Positions 17,430 to 27,192 of a stretch of DNA of 64,000 bases are shown here, one piece after another. The stretch lies in assembly GCF_013002705.1 (NCBI RefSeq), contig NZ_JABEND010000006.1, positions 124,001 through 188,000 on the forward strand, read 5' to 3'. A program made the position numbers and the translations under genes. Origin of the DNA: Nakamurella aerolata (GTDB lineage Bacteria > Actinomycetota > Actinomycetes > Mycobacteriales > Nakamurellaceae). The number at the start of each line of letters is the position of its first letter. The stretch's first letter is position 1. The notes beneath the pieces were generated by a model. That model had not been told where the DNA came from. It was given only the letters and a program-made list of their open reading frames with translations, and did no database searches.

Positions 17430-18779
17430 TCAGGGCACGCTTTTCACCCTGGTCACCGCCACCGCGGCGAACACCGCCATCACGAATGCGGCGATGTACA
17501 GCGCCACGAAGTTCTGGCCGGTGGGAGATCCGATGCGGGTCAAGAAGAATCCGGCCACCGGCACCAGGATCCCCGGCAGCAGGTAGGCAAGAGCCACGAT
17601 GCCGAGGTCCTTGCCCGCCTCTTCGGTGGAGGGCAGGCATTCCGTCATCAGCGCAACGTCGGCGGCGATGTAGGCGCCTTGGCCGGCGCCGACCATGCCG
17701 ATCCCGATCAGGAAGACCGTGATGCTCGGCGACGACACCGCCACCAACAGGCCGATCGCGCTGAACGACGCACCGGCGACCACGCACAACTTCCGCTTGC
17801 CCGAGCGGTCGGAGATCACCCCGAACACCAGCGCTGCGGTCAGGTTCAGCACGGTGAACACCGCGGTGGCGGTGGTTTGCACGGCGGTGATGTCTTCGGC
17901 CAGGTCCAGCCGAAACCGTTGCGAGATGGTGAGATACAGATAGCTGGTGACGGTGACGATGGATGCCGTCATGAAGAATCGGCACAACCAGGCCCAGGCG
18001 AAGTCGGGATACCGGCGCGGGCTGAGCCAGAAGGTGGAGAGCAGGGTGTGCCAGTCGATCGGTCCCGGCCGGCTGGTGCGGTGCCGATCGCGCAAGGTGA
18101 AGAACAGCGAGATGGAGGCCAGCACCGCAACCGCGCCGGGACCGACGAAGATGGCGAACTGGCCGAGCGGCGCGATGCGTCCGGTCACCCACACCCCGAT
18201 CAGCACCCCGACGGCGCTGGCCGCGCCGGTGACGGCCGACATGATCGCCCTGATCCGCCGCCGGATCTGATCGGCGAACAGACTGTGCTGTGCCATGGCC
18301 ACCGCGCCGAAACCGATCTGCGTCAACACCATGCCGATGGCAAGCACCGCAACGTTTCCCGCGATGCCCAGCACCAGGTAACCGGCCAGCGCGAACAGCG
18401 CACCGTAGAGCAGCCACGGTCGCCGCAGTCCCAGTCGGGACATGGACCGGTCGCTCAGCCTGCCGAAAATCGGTGTGGTCACCAAGATCGCCAGGCCGCC
18501 GACGGTGAGGATCATGCTGAGGTCGCCGGTGGCGGTGTCGGGGTTCCAGCTCTTGAGCAGCTGCGGCGCGGCCACGCTCGCGATGCCCTGCGCCAGTCCG
18601 GTGGATCCCCACGCCAGCACGAAGGTGACCCAGAACCACCAGCGCTGCGGCGATCCGGGGATCGTGTCGCCGAGCAGCGGACCAGGGGACACCGGCGGCA
18701 CCTGGCCTGCCGTGGCGGGCGGGACCGGCTTCGTCGTCGCATGGCCGCGGAGCCGTCCAGCCGTCGTTGTTGGGTCCAT
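17430..18779 (-). CDS. MFS transporter
   Basis: Major facilitator superfamily permease of 449 residues with about 12 membrane helices. The loop after helix 2 has the MFS motif GRLSDRSMSRLGLRRPW, and helix 7 onward repeats the pattern (GVISDRSGKRKLC). The N-terminal 45 residues are hydrophilic and Pro-rich. The ATG at 18779 has GGAAGGA upstream. The substrate is unknown. The next gene on the same strand is an aldehyde dehydrogenase 210 bases upstream, so a shared catabolic role is possible but not shown. Confidence 0.88.
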   Translation of the reverse strand: MDPTTTAGRLRGHATTKPVPPATAGQVPPVSPGPLLGDTIPGSPQRWWFWVTFVLAWGSTGLAQGIASVAAPQLLKSWNPDTATGDLSMILTVGGLAILVTTPIFGRLSDRSMSRLGLRRPWLLYGALFALAGYLVLGIAGNVAVLAIGMVLTQIGFGAVAMAQHSLFADQIRRRIRAIMSAVTGAASAVGVLIGVWVTGRIAPLGQFAIFVGPGAVAVLASISLFFTLRDRHRTSRPGPIDWHTLLSTFWLSPRRYPDFAWAWLCRFFMTASIVTVTSYLYLTISQRFRLDLAEDITAVQTTATAVFTVLNLTAALVFGVISDRSGKRKLCVVAGASFSAIGLLVAVSSPSITVFLIGIGMVGAGQGAYIAADVALMTECLPSTEEAGKDLGIVALAYLLPGILVPVAGFFLTRIGSPTGQNFVALYIAAFVMAVFAAVAVTRVKSVP

Positions 18780-18990
18780 CTGGGTCCTTCCGGGCCAATG
18801 CCGATCCGTCCGGCCGGTCGGTCGGCGCGGCGGCGCAGCGCGGTAGATGGACCAACTGCCGGGCGCTCGCCGTGGGTGGCGAGTGCGGTCGGCCGGCCGC
18901 AGCGGGTGCGTCGCAGCGGCGCGTACTAAAGCACTTTACGCCCGGCGGCGCCCGCGACCGTCCAGGCCCAGCGGGCCATCACAGCCACGC

Positions 18991-20454
18991 TCAGGCCCAG
19001 TTGTAGCGATGCCCACCGAAGTTCACGTGGTGCGTCTTCAGATGGGTGAAGGTGTTGATGCACTCGAGGCCCTTGTCCTCGCCGAGGCCGCTGAGCTTGT
19101 GACCCTCGTACGGGACGTTCCACTGACCGTGGTTGGGACAGTTGGTCCAGATGATGCCGGCCTGCAGGCGCTCCGACACCCTGATCGCCCTGGCCAACTC
19201 TGTGGTCCACACGGTGGCCGCCAGACCGTACTCGGTGTCGTTGGCCAGCCGCACCGCCTCGTCCTCGTCGTCAAAGGTCATGATGGTCGCGACCGGACCG
19301 AAGATCTCCTCCCGCGCGATCGACATGGTTTCATCGACCGAGGTGAAAACCGTTGGGGTGACGAAGAACCCGGCGCGCTGCGGGTCGGGGTCGGCGCCGC
19401 CGGTGAGCACCTCGGCCCCGGCGTCCCGGCCGGCCCGCAGGTAGCCGCCGACCCTGTCCTGTTGCGCCTTGGAGACCAGCGGACCCAGCTGGGTGGCCTC
19501 GTCCAGCGGATCACCCACCACCAGCTGCTCCGCCCTGGCGACGAAGGCGCGGCGGAACTCGTCGGCGATGCCGGCCTGCACCAGGATGCGGGAGCTGGAG
19601 GTGCACACCTGCCCGCTGTTGAAGAACGAGGTGAACAGCGAGCCGTCCACCGCCTGGTCGAGATCGGCGTCGGCGAACACGATGCTGGGCGACTTGCCAC
19701 CCAGTTCGAGGTGCACGCTCTTGATCTGCTCGGCGCTCTCCCGCAGGATTGACCGGCCGACCGGGGTACTGCCGGTGAAGGTGATCTTGTCGACCAGCGG
19801 GTGCCGTACCAGCGCGGCGCCGGTGGCGCCGTCGCCGTGCACAATGTTCAGCACCCCGTCGGGGATGCCGGCCTCGGCACAGATACTGCCGAGAAGCGCT
19901 GTGGACAAAGGAGTTTGCTCGGCCATCTTCAGCACCACCGAGTTCCCGACGGCCAGCGCGGGCGCCGCCTTCCAGGCGGCCAGCAGGAACGGGAAGTTCC
20001 ACGGTGCGATGGCGCCGACCACCCCGTAGGGCTCGCGCCGCGAGTACAGCAGATAACCGGGGTCGGTGGCGTAGGTACGGCCGGCGACGTGCTCGGGCAG
20101 TTGGGCGAAGTAGGTGAAGGCGGCGGCGGCCGCCGCCACGTCCCCCCTGGTCTTGCCGATCGGCGCGCCGGAGTCGCGGGACTCGGTGAGCGCGATCTGT
20201 TCGGTCTGATCGGTGATCAGGTCGGCCACTCTGCGCAGCCGGGCGGCCCGCTCTGCCGGCGCCAGGTGATACCAGCGGCCGTCGTGGTAGGCGCGCGCCG
20301 CGGCGGTGGCGGCCGCATCGACATCGCCGGCCTCGCCCAGCGCCACCTCGGCGATGGTCTCGCCAGTGGCCGGCTCGACGCTGGCAAAAGTCTTGCCGGA
20401 CTGCGAGAGTCGCTGCTGGCCGTCGATCAGATGAGCAACAACAGAACTGGGCAC
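18991..20454 (-). CDS. aldehyde dehydrogenase family protein
   Basis: NAD(P)-dependent aldehyde dehydrogenase (ALDH superfamily, betaine-aldehyde-like), which oxidises an aldehyde to its acid in the cytosol. Seen: the substrate/cofactor Asn motif AIAPWNFPF, the catalytic Glu in HLELGGKSP, the catalytic Cys in NSGQVCTSSSR, and EEIFGPVATI. Length 487 is typical. GTG 20454 has a GGAGGG ribosome site; longer in-frame readings run into the opposite-strand gene and are not used. It is divergent from a D-threonine-aldolase-like gene across 120 bases that likely hold both promoters. That pairing suggests an aldehyde released by the PLP enzyme may be the substrate (inference). Confidence 0.93.
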   Translation of the reverse strand: MPSSVVAHLIDGQQRLSQSGKTFASVEPATGETIAEVALGEAGDVDAAATAAARAYHDGRWYHLAPAERAARLRRVADLITDQTEQIALTESRDSGAPIGKTRGDVAAAAAAFTYFAQLPEHVAGRTYATDPGYLLYSRREPYGVVGAIAPWNFPFLLAAWKAAPALAVGNSVVLKMAEQTPLSTALLGSICAEAGIPDGVLNIVHGDGATGAALVRHPLVDKITFTGSTPVGRSILRESAEQIKSVHLELGGKSPSIVFADADLDQAVDGSLFTSFFNSGQVCTSSSRILVQAGIADEFRRAFVARAEQLVVGDPLDEATQLGPLVSKAQQDRVGGYLRAGRDAGAEVLTGGADPDPQRAGFFVTPTVFTSVDETMSIAREEIFGPVATIMTFDDEDEAVRLANDTEYGLAATVWTTELARAIRVSERLQAGIIWTNCPNHGQWNVPYEGHKLSGLGEDKGLECINTFTHLKTHHVNFGGHRYNWA

Positions 20455-20574
20455 CGTCGACTCCCTCCGAGTGCCGCGCACCGCCGAGGCGCGGCGAAAC
20501 CTGATTTCAGTCCAGTGTTGAATGGCAGTTGACCGGCCAGCGTACGCCCCGCACGAAAACCGAAGGAGCCGAGC

Positions 20575-21684
20575 GTGGACCACAGCCCGCCCGCAGCGAT
20601 GCTGGGCCGCCCGATCGACGAGCTGCCCACGCCGGCGCCGCTGGTCGATCTGGACGTCTTCGACGCCAACGCCCGCGTCATCGCCGACCGGCTGACCCAG
20701 CACGGCATGTCCTGGCGGCCGCACAGCAAGGCACACAAGTCGCCGCAGCTGGCCAAGCGGCAACTGGCGCTCGGTGCCGTGGGGATCACCTGCGCCAAGC
20801 TCGGCGAGGCCGAGGTGATGACCGGTGCCGGCATCGACAACATCCTGGTGGCCAACATGCTCGCCACCGCCGATAAGTGGCGGCGCGCCGCCGAGGTGCA
20901 GCGCACCGCGACGGTGGCGTTCTGCGTCGACGACGAGCGGCACGTACGCATGGCGTCGCACGCCGCGGTGGCCGCTGGTACCGACATCGGACTGTTCATC
21001 GAGGTGGACATCGGCATGCACCGGGTCGGGGTGCGCGGCCCCGACGCCGCTGTGCGGCTGGCTGAGCTGATCGCGGCAGCACCAGGCGTGCGGCTCGCCG
21101 GGATGATGGGCTACGAGGGCCACCTGCCAGCGGTGTGGCCCGCTGCCGAGAAGACCATCAAGGTGCAGGCCGCTGTGCGGAAGCTGACCGGCGCCGCCGA
21201 CCGAGTCAGGGCCGCCGGTCACCAGGTGCCGATCGTCAGCTCCGGCGGCACCGCCACCTACCAAAGTGCGTTCGGCGTCGAGGGTCTCACCGAAAGTCAG
21301 AGCGGCGGCGGCTGCCTGATGGACCGCTTCTATCTGGAAACCTGTCATGTCGAGCTGCCGGTCGCGCTGACCCTTGCTGCCACCGTGGTGAGCGCCGCGG
21401 AGCCGGGGGTGGCGATCACCGACGCCGGGTTCAAGGCCCTTGGCTCCCTCGGCTCGATGCTGCCCCCGTTGGTGGCGGCGCCGTCGGGGGTGACGGTGTC
21501 CGGGCTGTCCGCCGAACACGGACTGCTGGCCGCCGGCCCTGCCGACCTGCGCGTCGGCGACCGGGTGACGTTGATCCCGGGCTACAGCGACGCGATGATC
21601 TTCTTGCACGACAAGCTGTATGGCCATCGCGGCGGTGTGGTCACCGAAGTGATCGACGTTGCCGCGCGCGGCCGGCTGCAGTAG
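20575..21684 (+). CDS. PLP-dependent D-threonine aldolase / DSD1-like enzyme
   Basis: Fold-type III PLP enzyme of the alanine-racemase-like DSD1 family: D-threonine aldolase, 3-hydroxy-D-aspartate aldolase or D-serine dehydratase. The PLP lysine is in RPHSKAHKSPQLAKRQL (His-x-Lys after WRPH). Metal/substrate motifs lie at the C-terminus (GLSAEHGLL and VTLIPGYSDAMIFLHDKLYG). GTG 20575 has AAGGAG nine bases upstream. Length 369 fits. D-threonine aldolase would release glycine plus acetaldehyde, which the divergent aldehyde dehydrogenase could oxidise; specificity among the family members is not decidable here. Confidence 0.88.
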   Translation: MDHSPPAAMLGRPIDELPTPAPLVDLDVFDANARVIADRLTQHGMSWRPHSKAHKSPQLAKRQLALGAVGITCAKLGEAEVMTGAGIDNILVANMLATADKWRRAAEVQRTATVAFCVDDERHVRMASHAAVAAGTDIGLFIEVDIGMHRVGVRGPDAAVRLAELIAAAPGVRLAGMMGYEGHLPAVWPAAEKTIKVQAAVRKLTGAADRVRAAGHQVPIVSSGGTATYQSAFGVEGLTESQSGGGCLMDRFYLETCHVELPVALTLAATVVSAAEPGVAITDAGFKALGSLGSMLPPLVAAPSGVTVSGLSAEHGLLAAGPADLRVGDRVTLIPGYSDAMIFLHDKLYGHRGGVVTEVIDVAARGRLQ

Positions 21685-21772
21685 CGGCGCACCGCGGACA
21701 CCCGGCAGTGACAGACTGAAACAGTTGTGCTGAACCGAGAGCGTGCGGCGCTGCCCACCGCAGACCGACTGC

Positions 21773-22696
21773 TCAGCGGCCGCCGAGCATCCGCCATACG
21801 GTGCGGCGCAGGGCGGGCAGGTCAACCGGCTCGCCGGCCATGGTGGCCAACGCGTGGTCGAGCGGCCAGCTGGTGAGGTTGCCGTACCGGGCCGAGTAGA
21901 TGCCGATGGCAGACATGCGGTAGTGGTCCGACCGGTCGAACAGCGCATAGCCCAGCAATTGATAAAGATCGACCGCAGGCAGCCGGTCGGCGCGCCCACC
22001 CTCGCGGTCGGTCCCGCCGAGCCTTGTCTTGAGGTCGAGCAGCAGACCGTTGCTGATCAGGTCGTCGTCGGCCGGGCACAATACCGATGCGTCGAAAGTG
22101 GGGCCGAGCAGGTACGGCGGCCGCAGCTGCGGCAGCAGGCGCTGGGCGGCAACGTCTTTCAACTGCACCAGCTGGCGCAAGGCGTCCGCCGGTGCCAACC
22201 GGAGCAGTGCGGCAGCGGTGAAGTCGCCACGCGCCAGCAGCCGGCGCAGCGGTGAGCTCGGAATCAGGCCGGACCGGTACACCTCTGTGCACAGCGCCAA
22301 CGCCCAACTGCCGCGGCCCAGCAGGCTGAGCGTCGCCTGGTCCTCGATCGACCCGGCTTCCGCCACCGTGCCGAGGTCGGCGGCCGCCGCCTGGGCGCCG
22401 GCCGCAACCTCGGCGATGACGGCCGTCTCGGCTGGATGGTGCTGGAACGCCAGGAACGGCAGCCGTGGGCGTTCGTCCGGCACCAGCAACAGCCGGGTCT
22501 GGAGGTCGAAGGCGGCGCCGACCAGCGCCGGGTCGGCAGTGCCGCCTGGCACCAGCAACGGGCCGGCGTTGCGCCGGAACTGCTGCTGCAGGCGCCGGAC
22601 GTTTCCGAACCGCTCGACCAGCAGCTGACGCAGCGGCGAATCACGGTCGGCAATCGCCGAGGTGAGATTGCGAAACTGATAGTCGCTGGGCGCCAC
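21773..22696 (-). CDS. hypothetical protein with a PD-(D/E)XK-like motif
   Basis: A 307-residue protein I do not recognise as a named family. Near residues 220-235 it has CPADDDLISNGLLLDLKTRL, which looks like the Asp...(D/E)-x-Lys core of PD-(D/E)XK nucleases. This is followed by LYQLLGYALF (the QxxxY-type helix) and IYSARYGNL, a pattern found in many restriction-like folds. The start GTG 22696 lies 24 bases after the siderophore ATPase stop on the same strand, so it may be the last gene of that transcript. No ribosome site stands out. The role is unknown. Confidence 0.7.
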   Translation of the reverse strand: MAPSDYQFRNLTSAIADRDSPLRQLLVERFGNVRRLQQQFRRNAGPLLVPGGTADPALVGAAFDLQTRLLLVPDERPRLPFLAFQHHPAETAVIAEVAAGAQAAAADLGTVAEAGSIEDQATLSLLGRGSWALALCTEVYRSGLIPSSPLRRLLARGDFTAAALLRLAPADALRQLVQLKDVAAQRLLPQLRPPYLLGPTFDASVLCPADDDLISNGLLLDLKTRLGGTDREGGRADRLPAVDLYQLLGYALFDRSDHYRMSAIGIYSARYGNLTSWPLDHALATMAGEPVDLPALRRTVWRMLGGR

Positions 22697-22720
22697 GCGG
22701 GTAGCCTGCCACCCGCCCGG

Positions 22721-23587
22721 CTACGGCGCGCGCTGAGCGTGGCCGCCGATGGCCTGCCGATCCATCGATTGTTGATGCGCGGCGCCGGGGACGGCATGAT
22801 GCCGCCCGATCGGGATCATCATCGGCTTGCCGGATACCGGATCCGTCACCACCTGGCTGGCCAGCCCGAACACCCGCCGCAGATTGTCGCGGGTGAGCAC
22901 CGTCTCCGGATCGCCAACGGCGTGCAACCGGCCGCCGGAGAGCAGGATGAGTTGGTCGGCATAACGCGCGGCCAGATTCAGATCGTGCAGCACCATCAGC
23001 ACGGTGGTGCCGCGTGCGGAGTTCAGGTCGGTGAGCAGGTCGAGCACCTCAACCTGGTGGCTGACGTCCAGGAAGGTGGTGGGCTCGTCGAGCAGCAGCA
23101 GGTCGGTGTCCTGCGCCAGGGCCATCGCGATCCACACCCGCTGCCGCTGCCCGCCGGACAACTCGTCCACCGCGCGCTCGGCCAGCTCAGCGGTCTGCGT
23201 GAGCTGCAGCGCCAACGCCACCGCGGCGTCGTCCGCCGGCGTCCACCGGGTGAAGACCTTCTGGTGCGGGTGTCGTCCTCGGCCCACCAGGTCGGCAACA
23301 GTGATGCCCTCGGGGGCGAGCGGCGACTGCGGCAACAGCCCGAGGGTGCGCGCCAACTCCTTCGCCGGCAGCCGGTGCAGGTTCTTGCCGTCCAGCATCA
23401 CCTGACCGGACTTGGGCGTGAGCGATCGCGACATCGACCGCAGCAGCGTCGATTTGCCGCAGGCATTGGGCCCGATGATCACCGTGACGCGGCCCGGCTC
23501 GACCCGCAGGTCGAATCCCTCGATCACGGTGCGGTCGCCGTAGCCGACGGTGAGTTTCTCGACAGCCAGCGTGTGCTCGATGGTCAC
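22721..23587 (-). CDS. ferric-siderophore ABC transporter ATP-binding protein
   Basis: FepC/FecE-type ATPase that powers import of an iron-siderophore complex through the two permeases encoded just upstream. Walker A is GPNACGKST, the signature is ELSGGQRQRVWIAMALAQD, Walker B is LLLLDEPTTFLDVSHQ, and the H-loop is VLHDLNLAARY. Length is 288. The GTG at 23587 overlaps the permease stop (GTGA). The C-terminal 30 residues are His/Ala/Gln-rich and outside the domain. Confidence 0.95.
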   Translation of the reverse strand: MTIEHTLAVEKLTVGYGDRTVIEGFDLRVEPGRVTVIIGPNACGKSTLLRSMSRSLTPKSGQVMLDGKNLHRLPAKELARTLGLLPQSPLAPEGITVADLVGRGRHPHQKVFTRWTPADDAAVALALQLTQTAELAERAVDELSGGQRQRVWIAMALAQDTDLLLLDEPTTFLDVSHQVEVLDLLTDLNSARGTTVLMVLHDLNLAARYADQLILLSGGRLHAVGDPETVLTRDNLRRVFGLASQVVTDPVSGKPMMIPIGRHHAVPGAAHQQSMDRQAIGGHAQRAP

Positions 23588-24717
23588 AAGCCGCCTCCGG
23601 TGCGGTTGGAACGGACGATCAGGTAGATCAGATAGGGCGCGCCCAGTACCCCGGTGACAACGCCGACCGGCAGCCGCAGGCCGAGCAGGTGCTGCCCGGC
23701 AAAGTCGGCCAGCAGCACCAGCAATGCCCCCACCAGACCGGCGGGCAACAGCGGCGATGAGTGCGGGCCGAGCAGGCGCGCGACGATCGGCCCTGACAGG
23801 AAGGCGACGAACGCGATCGGTCCGGCGGCCGCGGTGCCGAACGCGACAAGGCCGACCGCGGCCACCACAACGATCAGCCGGGTGCGGGTGACGTTGACGC
23901 CCAGTCCGGCGGCGGCCTCGTCACCGAGCTGGGACACCGCAAGGTTCCGACTCTGCCCGAGCAGCACCGGCGCCAGTACCACCAGCGCAACGGCGACCGG
24001 CAGCGCCTGTTGCCACTGCGCGTTGTTGAGACTGCCGGTGAGCCAACGGTTTGCCTCCGGCAGGTCCCACTGGTCGGCCTGCGACAGCACATATCCGGTG
24101 AGGCTGTTGAGCATCGCACCCACCCCGATACCGATCAGGATCAGCCGGGTGCCGACCACCCCGCCGCGGTAGGAGAGCAGGTAGATCGCCAGCGCCACCA
24201 GCAGCCCGGCCGCGATCGCGAAGACCGACACCTCCGCCGCGCCGAGCGAGAGCACGATGATGCCGAAGGCACCGGCGGTGCTCGCCCCGGCGCTGATCCC
24301 GATGATGTCGGGACTGGCCAACGGGTTTCGCAGCATGGTCTGGAACGCGGCACCGCCGAGGCCGAAGCAGAATCCGGTCAGCACCCCGACCACTGCGCGG
24401 GGCAGCCGCAGCCGGCCAACGGCAAAGGTGGCCTCACCGGCGTCCTGCCCGAGCAGCACCCGCACCACGGTGGCCGGTGAGTACGCCGTCTGACCGAACA
24501 GCAACGAACCGGCGAACGCCACCGCGATGGCAGCGCACAACAGCCCGATCAGCCACCGACGACGGGCCCGCCGGGCTGCCCTGGCCGCGCCGAGAGCTCC
24601 TGCCGCGCGGCCGATCTCGGCCCGATCGGCGGCGGCCACAGCGGCGAGCGCACTGACCCCGGCCGGCCCGGCAGGCGTTGGCTGCCCCGTCCGCGCCCCG
24701 CCGGCGGGATCACTCAC
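23584..24717 (-). CDS. FecCD-family iron-siderophore permease (second)
   Basis: Membrane permease of the BtuC/FecCD family with about ten hydrophobic helices. Family signatures are GGAAFQTMLRNPLASPDIIG and the C-terminal ATPase-coupling and helical region (FLSGPIVARLLG, LGAPYLIYLIVR). GTG 24717 overlaps the upstream permease stop (GTGA), giving 377 residues; the open frame extends to 24978 but lies inside the previous gene. The N-terminal 60 residues are Ala/Arg-rich and cytosolic. Confidence 0.94.
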   Translation of the reverse strand: MSDPAGGARTGQPTPAGPAGVSALAAVAAADRAEIGRAAGALGAARAARRARRRWLIGLLCAAIAVAFAGSLLFGQTAYSPATVVRVLLGQDAGEATFAVGRLRLPRAVVGVLTGFCFGLGGAAFQTMLRNPLASPDIIGISAGASTAGAFGIIVLSLGAAEVSVFAIAAGLLVALAIYLLSYRGGVVGTRLILIGIGVGAMLNSLTGYVLSQADQWDLPEANRWLTGSLNNAQWQQALPVAVALVVLAPVLLGQSRNLAVSQLGDEAAAGLGVNVTRTRLIVVVAAVGLVAFGTAAAGPIAFVAFLSGPIVARLLGPHSSPLLPAGLVGALLVLLADFAGQHLLGLRLPVGVVTGVLGAPYLIYLIVRSNRTGGGL

Positions 24718-25787
24718 AGCGCAGTCACCTTGCGCCGCCGCACGATCGCGATGAACAGCGGCGCCCCGATCAGTGCGGTGATGATCGAGACCTCGATCTC
24801 CGCAGGGGGTGTCACCACCCGCCCCACCACGTCCGCCAGCGTCAGCAGGGCGGCACCGCCGAGTGCGGAGAACGGCAGCAGCCACCGGTGATCCACCCCG
24901 GTGAGCAACCGACAGGCATGCGGCACCACCAGCCCGACAAAGCCGATCGGCCCGGCGATGGCGGTGACGGCGGCGCACAGCAACACCGCACCCAGAGCGG
25001 CGACGGCTCTGGTCACGGCCACCCGCTCCCCCAGCCCCGCCGCCAGCTCGTCGCCGAGCGCGAGACTGTTCAACCCACGGGCCGTCAGCAGGCAGATCAC
25101 GAAGCCCACCACCAGAAACGGCAGCACGGTGCGGATGTTCGGGTAGGTGCCACCGCCGACCCCGCCCAACTGCCAGGCCTGCACCCCGCCGGCGATGTTG
25201 GCCCGTGGCAACACGATCGCGCTCACCAGTGAACTCAAGGCGGCCGCCGTCGCCGCCCCGGCCAGCGCCAACTTGAGCGGTGTCGCCCCGCCGCGGCCCA
25301 ACGACCCGATGCTGTACACCAGCACCGCCACCACCGACGCACCGACCAGCGCGAACCAGATGTAGCCGTCAGCGGTGGACAAGCCGAAGAACGCGATGCC
25401 GATCACCACGGCGAGCGAGGCGCCCATGTTGACGCCGAGAATCCCTGGGTCTGCCAACGGGTTTCGCGTGACACCCTGCATCACCGCGCCGGAAACCGCC
25501 AGCGCGGCGCCGGCCAACAGTGCCAGCACCGTGCGCGGGATGCGGCGGGCGATCGACGCCTGGTCGAAGCCCTCCGGTGGCCCGGTGAGCACCGCGAACA
25601 CGTCGGACCAGCTGACGTCGCGGGAGCCCAGCCGCAGCGACAGCACCACCAGCGCCAACACCAACGCGACCAGCAGCAGCAACCACAGGATGCGGAGCCG
25701 GGCCGCCCGGCGCCGCGCCGGCGGTGCCGCCGACGCGGATGCGGAGACCGGCGCGGTGACCGCGGTGGCCGGGCCCTGACGGTTCAC
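24714..25787 (-). CDS. FecCD-family iron-siderophore permease (first)
   Basis: Second half of the membrane channel for the siderophore importer. The family motif GAVMQGVTRNPLADPGILG and the coupling-helix region near GDELAAGLGERV are visible, with GFVGLVVPHACRLL further on. About ten membrane helices; 357 residues. The GTG at 25787 overlaps the stop of the binding-protein gene (GTGA). The order binding protein, permease, permease, ATPase is the standard one. Confidence 0.95.
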   Translation of the reverse strand: MNRQGPATAVTAPVSASASAAPPARRRAARLRILWLLLLVALVLALVVLSLRLGSRDVSWSDVFAVLTGPPEGFDQASIARRIPRTVLALLAGAALAVSGAVMQGVTRNPLADPGILGVNMGASLAVVIGIAFFGLSTADGYIWFALVGASVVAVLVYSIGSLGRGGATPLKLALAGAATAAALSSLVSAIVLPRANIAGGVQAWQLGGVGGGTYPNIRTVLPFLVVGFVICLLTARGLNSLALGDELAAGLGERVAVTRAVAALGAVLLCAAVTAIAGPIGFVGLVVPHACRLLTGVDHRWLLPFSALGGAALLTLADVVGRVVTPPAEIEVSIITALIGAPLFIAIVRRRKVTAL

Positions 25788-27046
25788 GCCTGCTTGTCGA
25801 CGGCGGCAGCCAGCAGCCCCAGGTACTCGTCCAGCGTGTAGTCGATGGACAGCGGCATCGGGTTGGAGGCGTTGCCGATCGGCTGGTCGCCGGGCAGATT
25901 CACGATGGCCTTGTTCGCCACCGCCGGGATCTGCGAGAGCAGTGGGTCGCCGTTGAGCGCATCCATCAACTCTTTGCCGCCGAAGGTGACGATCACGTCG
26001 ACATCGGCGAAGTTGTCGGCCTGCTCGACGCTTTGCGTGATGGAGTACTTGTCGGACGCCTTGGAGGCGGCCACGATTCCGGGCGGCGACATCATGCCGA
26101 GGTCGTCGAAGAACATCACCCTGGTGTCCTTGGCCGAGTAGAAGCTCACCTGGCTCAGGTCTTTGGGGTCGACGTGGGTGAGGAACATCGCCGACTTCCC
26201 TTTCAGCTGCGGGTATTTCGCAACTCCGTCAGCGATCCGCTGCTCCAGCCGCTTGGTCAGCGCCGCCCCCTCGGCCGGCATCCCAAGGGCCTTGCTGCCC
26301 ATCGCGATCATCTCGCGCCACGGCGTTCCCCAGGCGACCTTCGGGTAGGCGACCACCGGAGCGATGGCACTCAGGGTCTGGTAATCCTGCTTGGTGAGAC
26401 CGGAGTAGGTGGCCAGGATCAGGTCAGGCTTGGTCTTGGCGACCGCCTCGAAATCGATCCCGTCGGTCTCGTCGAACAGCACCGGGCGTTGGCCGCCCAG
26501 CTCCTTCAACTTGGCATCGACCCAGGGCAGCACGCCGTCCTTGTCGTCGTCGCCCCAGTCGGCCCTGGCCATGCCCACCGGGACGACGCCAAGCGCCAGC
26601 GGTACCTCCTGGTTGGCGTAGGCCACGGTGGCCACCCGCTCCGGCTTGGTCTTGATGGTGGTGCTGCCGAAGGCATGGTCGATGGTGACGGGCGTCCACG
26701 CCGCCGCCGCGGCGCTGGTGGTCGCGCCGCTACCGGCCGGCGCGGCAGATCCGGCTGCGGCCGCCGAGTCGGCAGCCGCAGTCGAGGCCGGGGCTGACGA
26801 TTCCGGGTTTGACGACGCCGGGTTTGACGACTCCGGGTTTGACGACGCCGGGTTTGACGACTCAGCGGCCGCCGCTGAATCCGGGGCCACCGACCCGGCG
26901 ACCGGCGCCGACGGGGTCGCCTGCCCCGACTCCGTGACCGCGGCGGCGGCCGGCGACGAGGCGGGGTCCTGTTCGGATGAGCACGCCGCGGTGCCCGCCA
27001 GCACGATGGCGGACAGCAGAACGGCAAGCCGGGATCGGCGGGACAT
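25784..27046 (-). CDS. iron-siderophore ABC transporter substrate-binding lipoprotein
   Basis: Type III periplasmic-binding-protein fold (FepB/FhuD class) that captures the ferric siderophore at the membrane surface. The signal peptide ends in the lipobox LAGTAAC, with Cys22. A long Ser/Ala/Pro linker with SNPES/SNPAS repeats (about residues 60-95) precedes the domain, which begins near TPVTIDHAFGSTTIKTKPER and contains KPDLILATYSGL. ATG 27046 has a GGAGAGG ribosome site. First gene of the operon, directly behind an iron-box-like sequence, so iron repression is likely. Confidence 0.94.
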   Translation of the reverse strand: MSRRSRLAVLLSAIVLAGTAACSSEQDPASSPAAAAVTESGQATPSAPVAGSVAPDSAAAAESSNPASSNPESSNPASSNPESSAPASTAAADSAAAAGSAAPAGSGATTSAAAAAWTPVTIDHAFGSTTIKTKPERVATVAYANQEVPLALGVVPVGMARADWGDDDKDGVLPWVDAKLKELGGQRPVLFDETDGIDFEAVAKTKPDLILATYSGLTKQDYQTLSAIAPVVAYPKVAWGTPWREMIAMGSKALGMPAEGAALTKRLEQRIADGVAKYPQLKGKSAMFLTHVDPKDLSQVSFYSAKDTRVMFFDDLGMMSPPGIVAASKASDKYSITQSVEQADNFADVDVIVTFGGKELMDALNGDPLLSQIPAVANKAIVNLPGDQPIGNASNPMPLSIDYTLDEYLGLLAAAVDKQA

Positions 27047-27192
27047 GTGTTCCTCTCCAAGCGGTTTCGACCAAAACTGACGACGCGGTGACCGGTCGGA
27101 CAGCCGCCCCCGAACGACCGATCACGCCCGCGGACACGCCAACGGCACCAGCATCTGGCACCCACCGGCACGCTCGGCATAGCCTTGCATAC

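Noticed and set aside
20455-21999. Long N-terminal extension of the aldehyde dehydrogenase frame
   Set aside because: It runs antisense through the D-threonine-aldolase-like gene; the conserved enzyme starts at 20454 with a good ribosome site.
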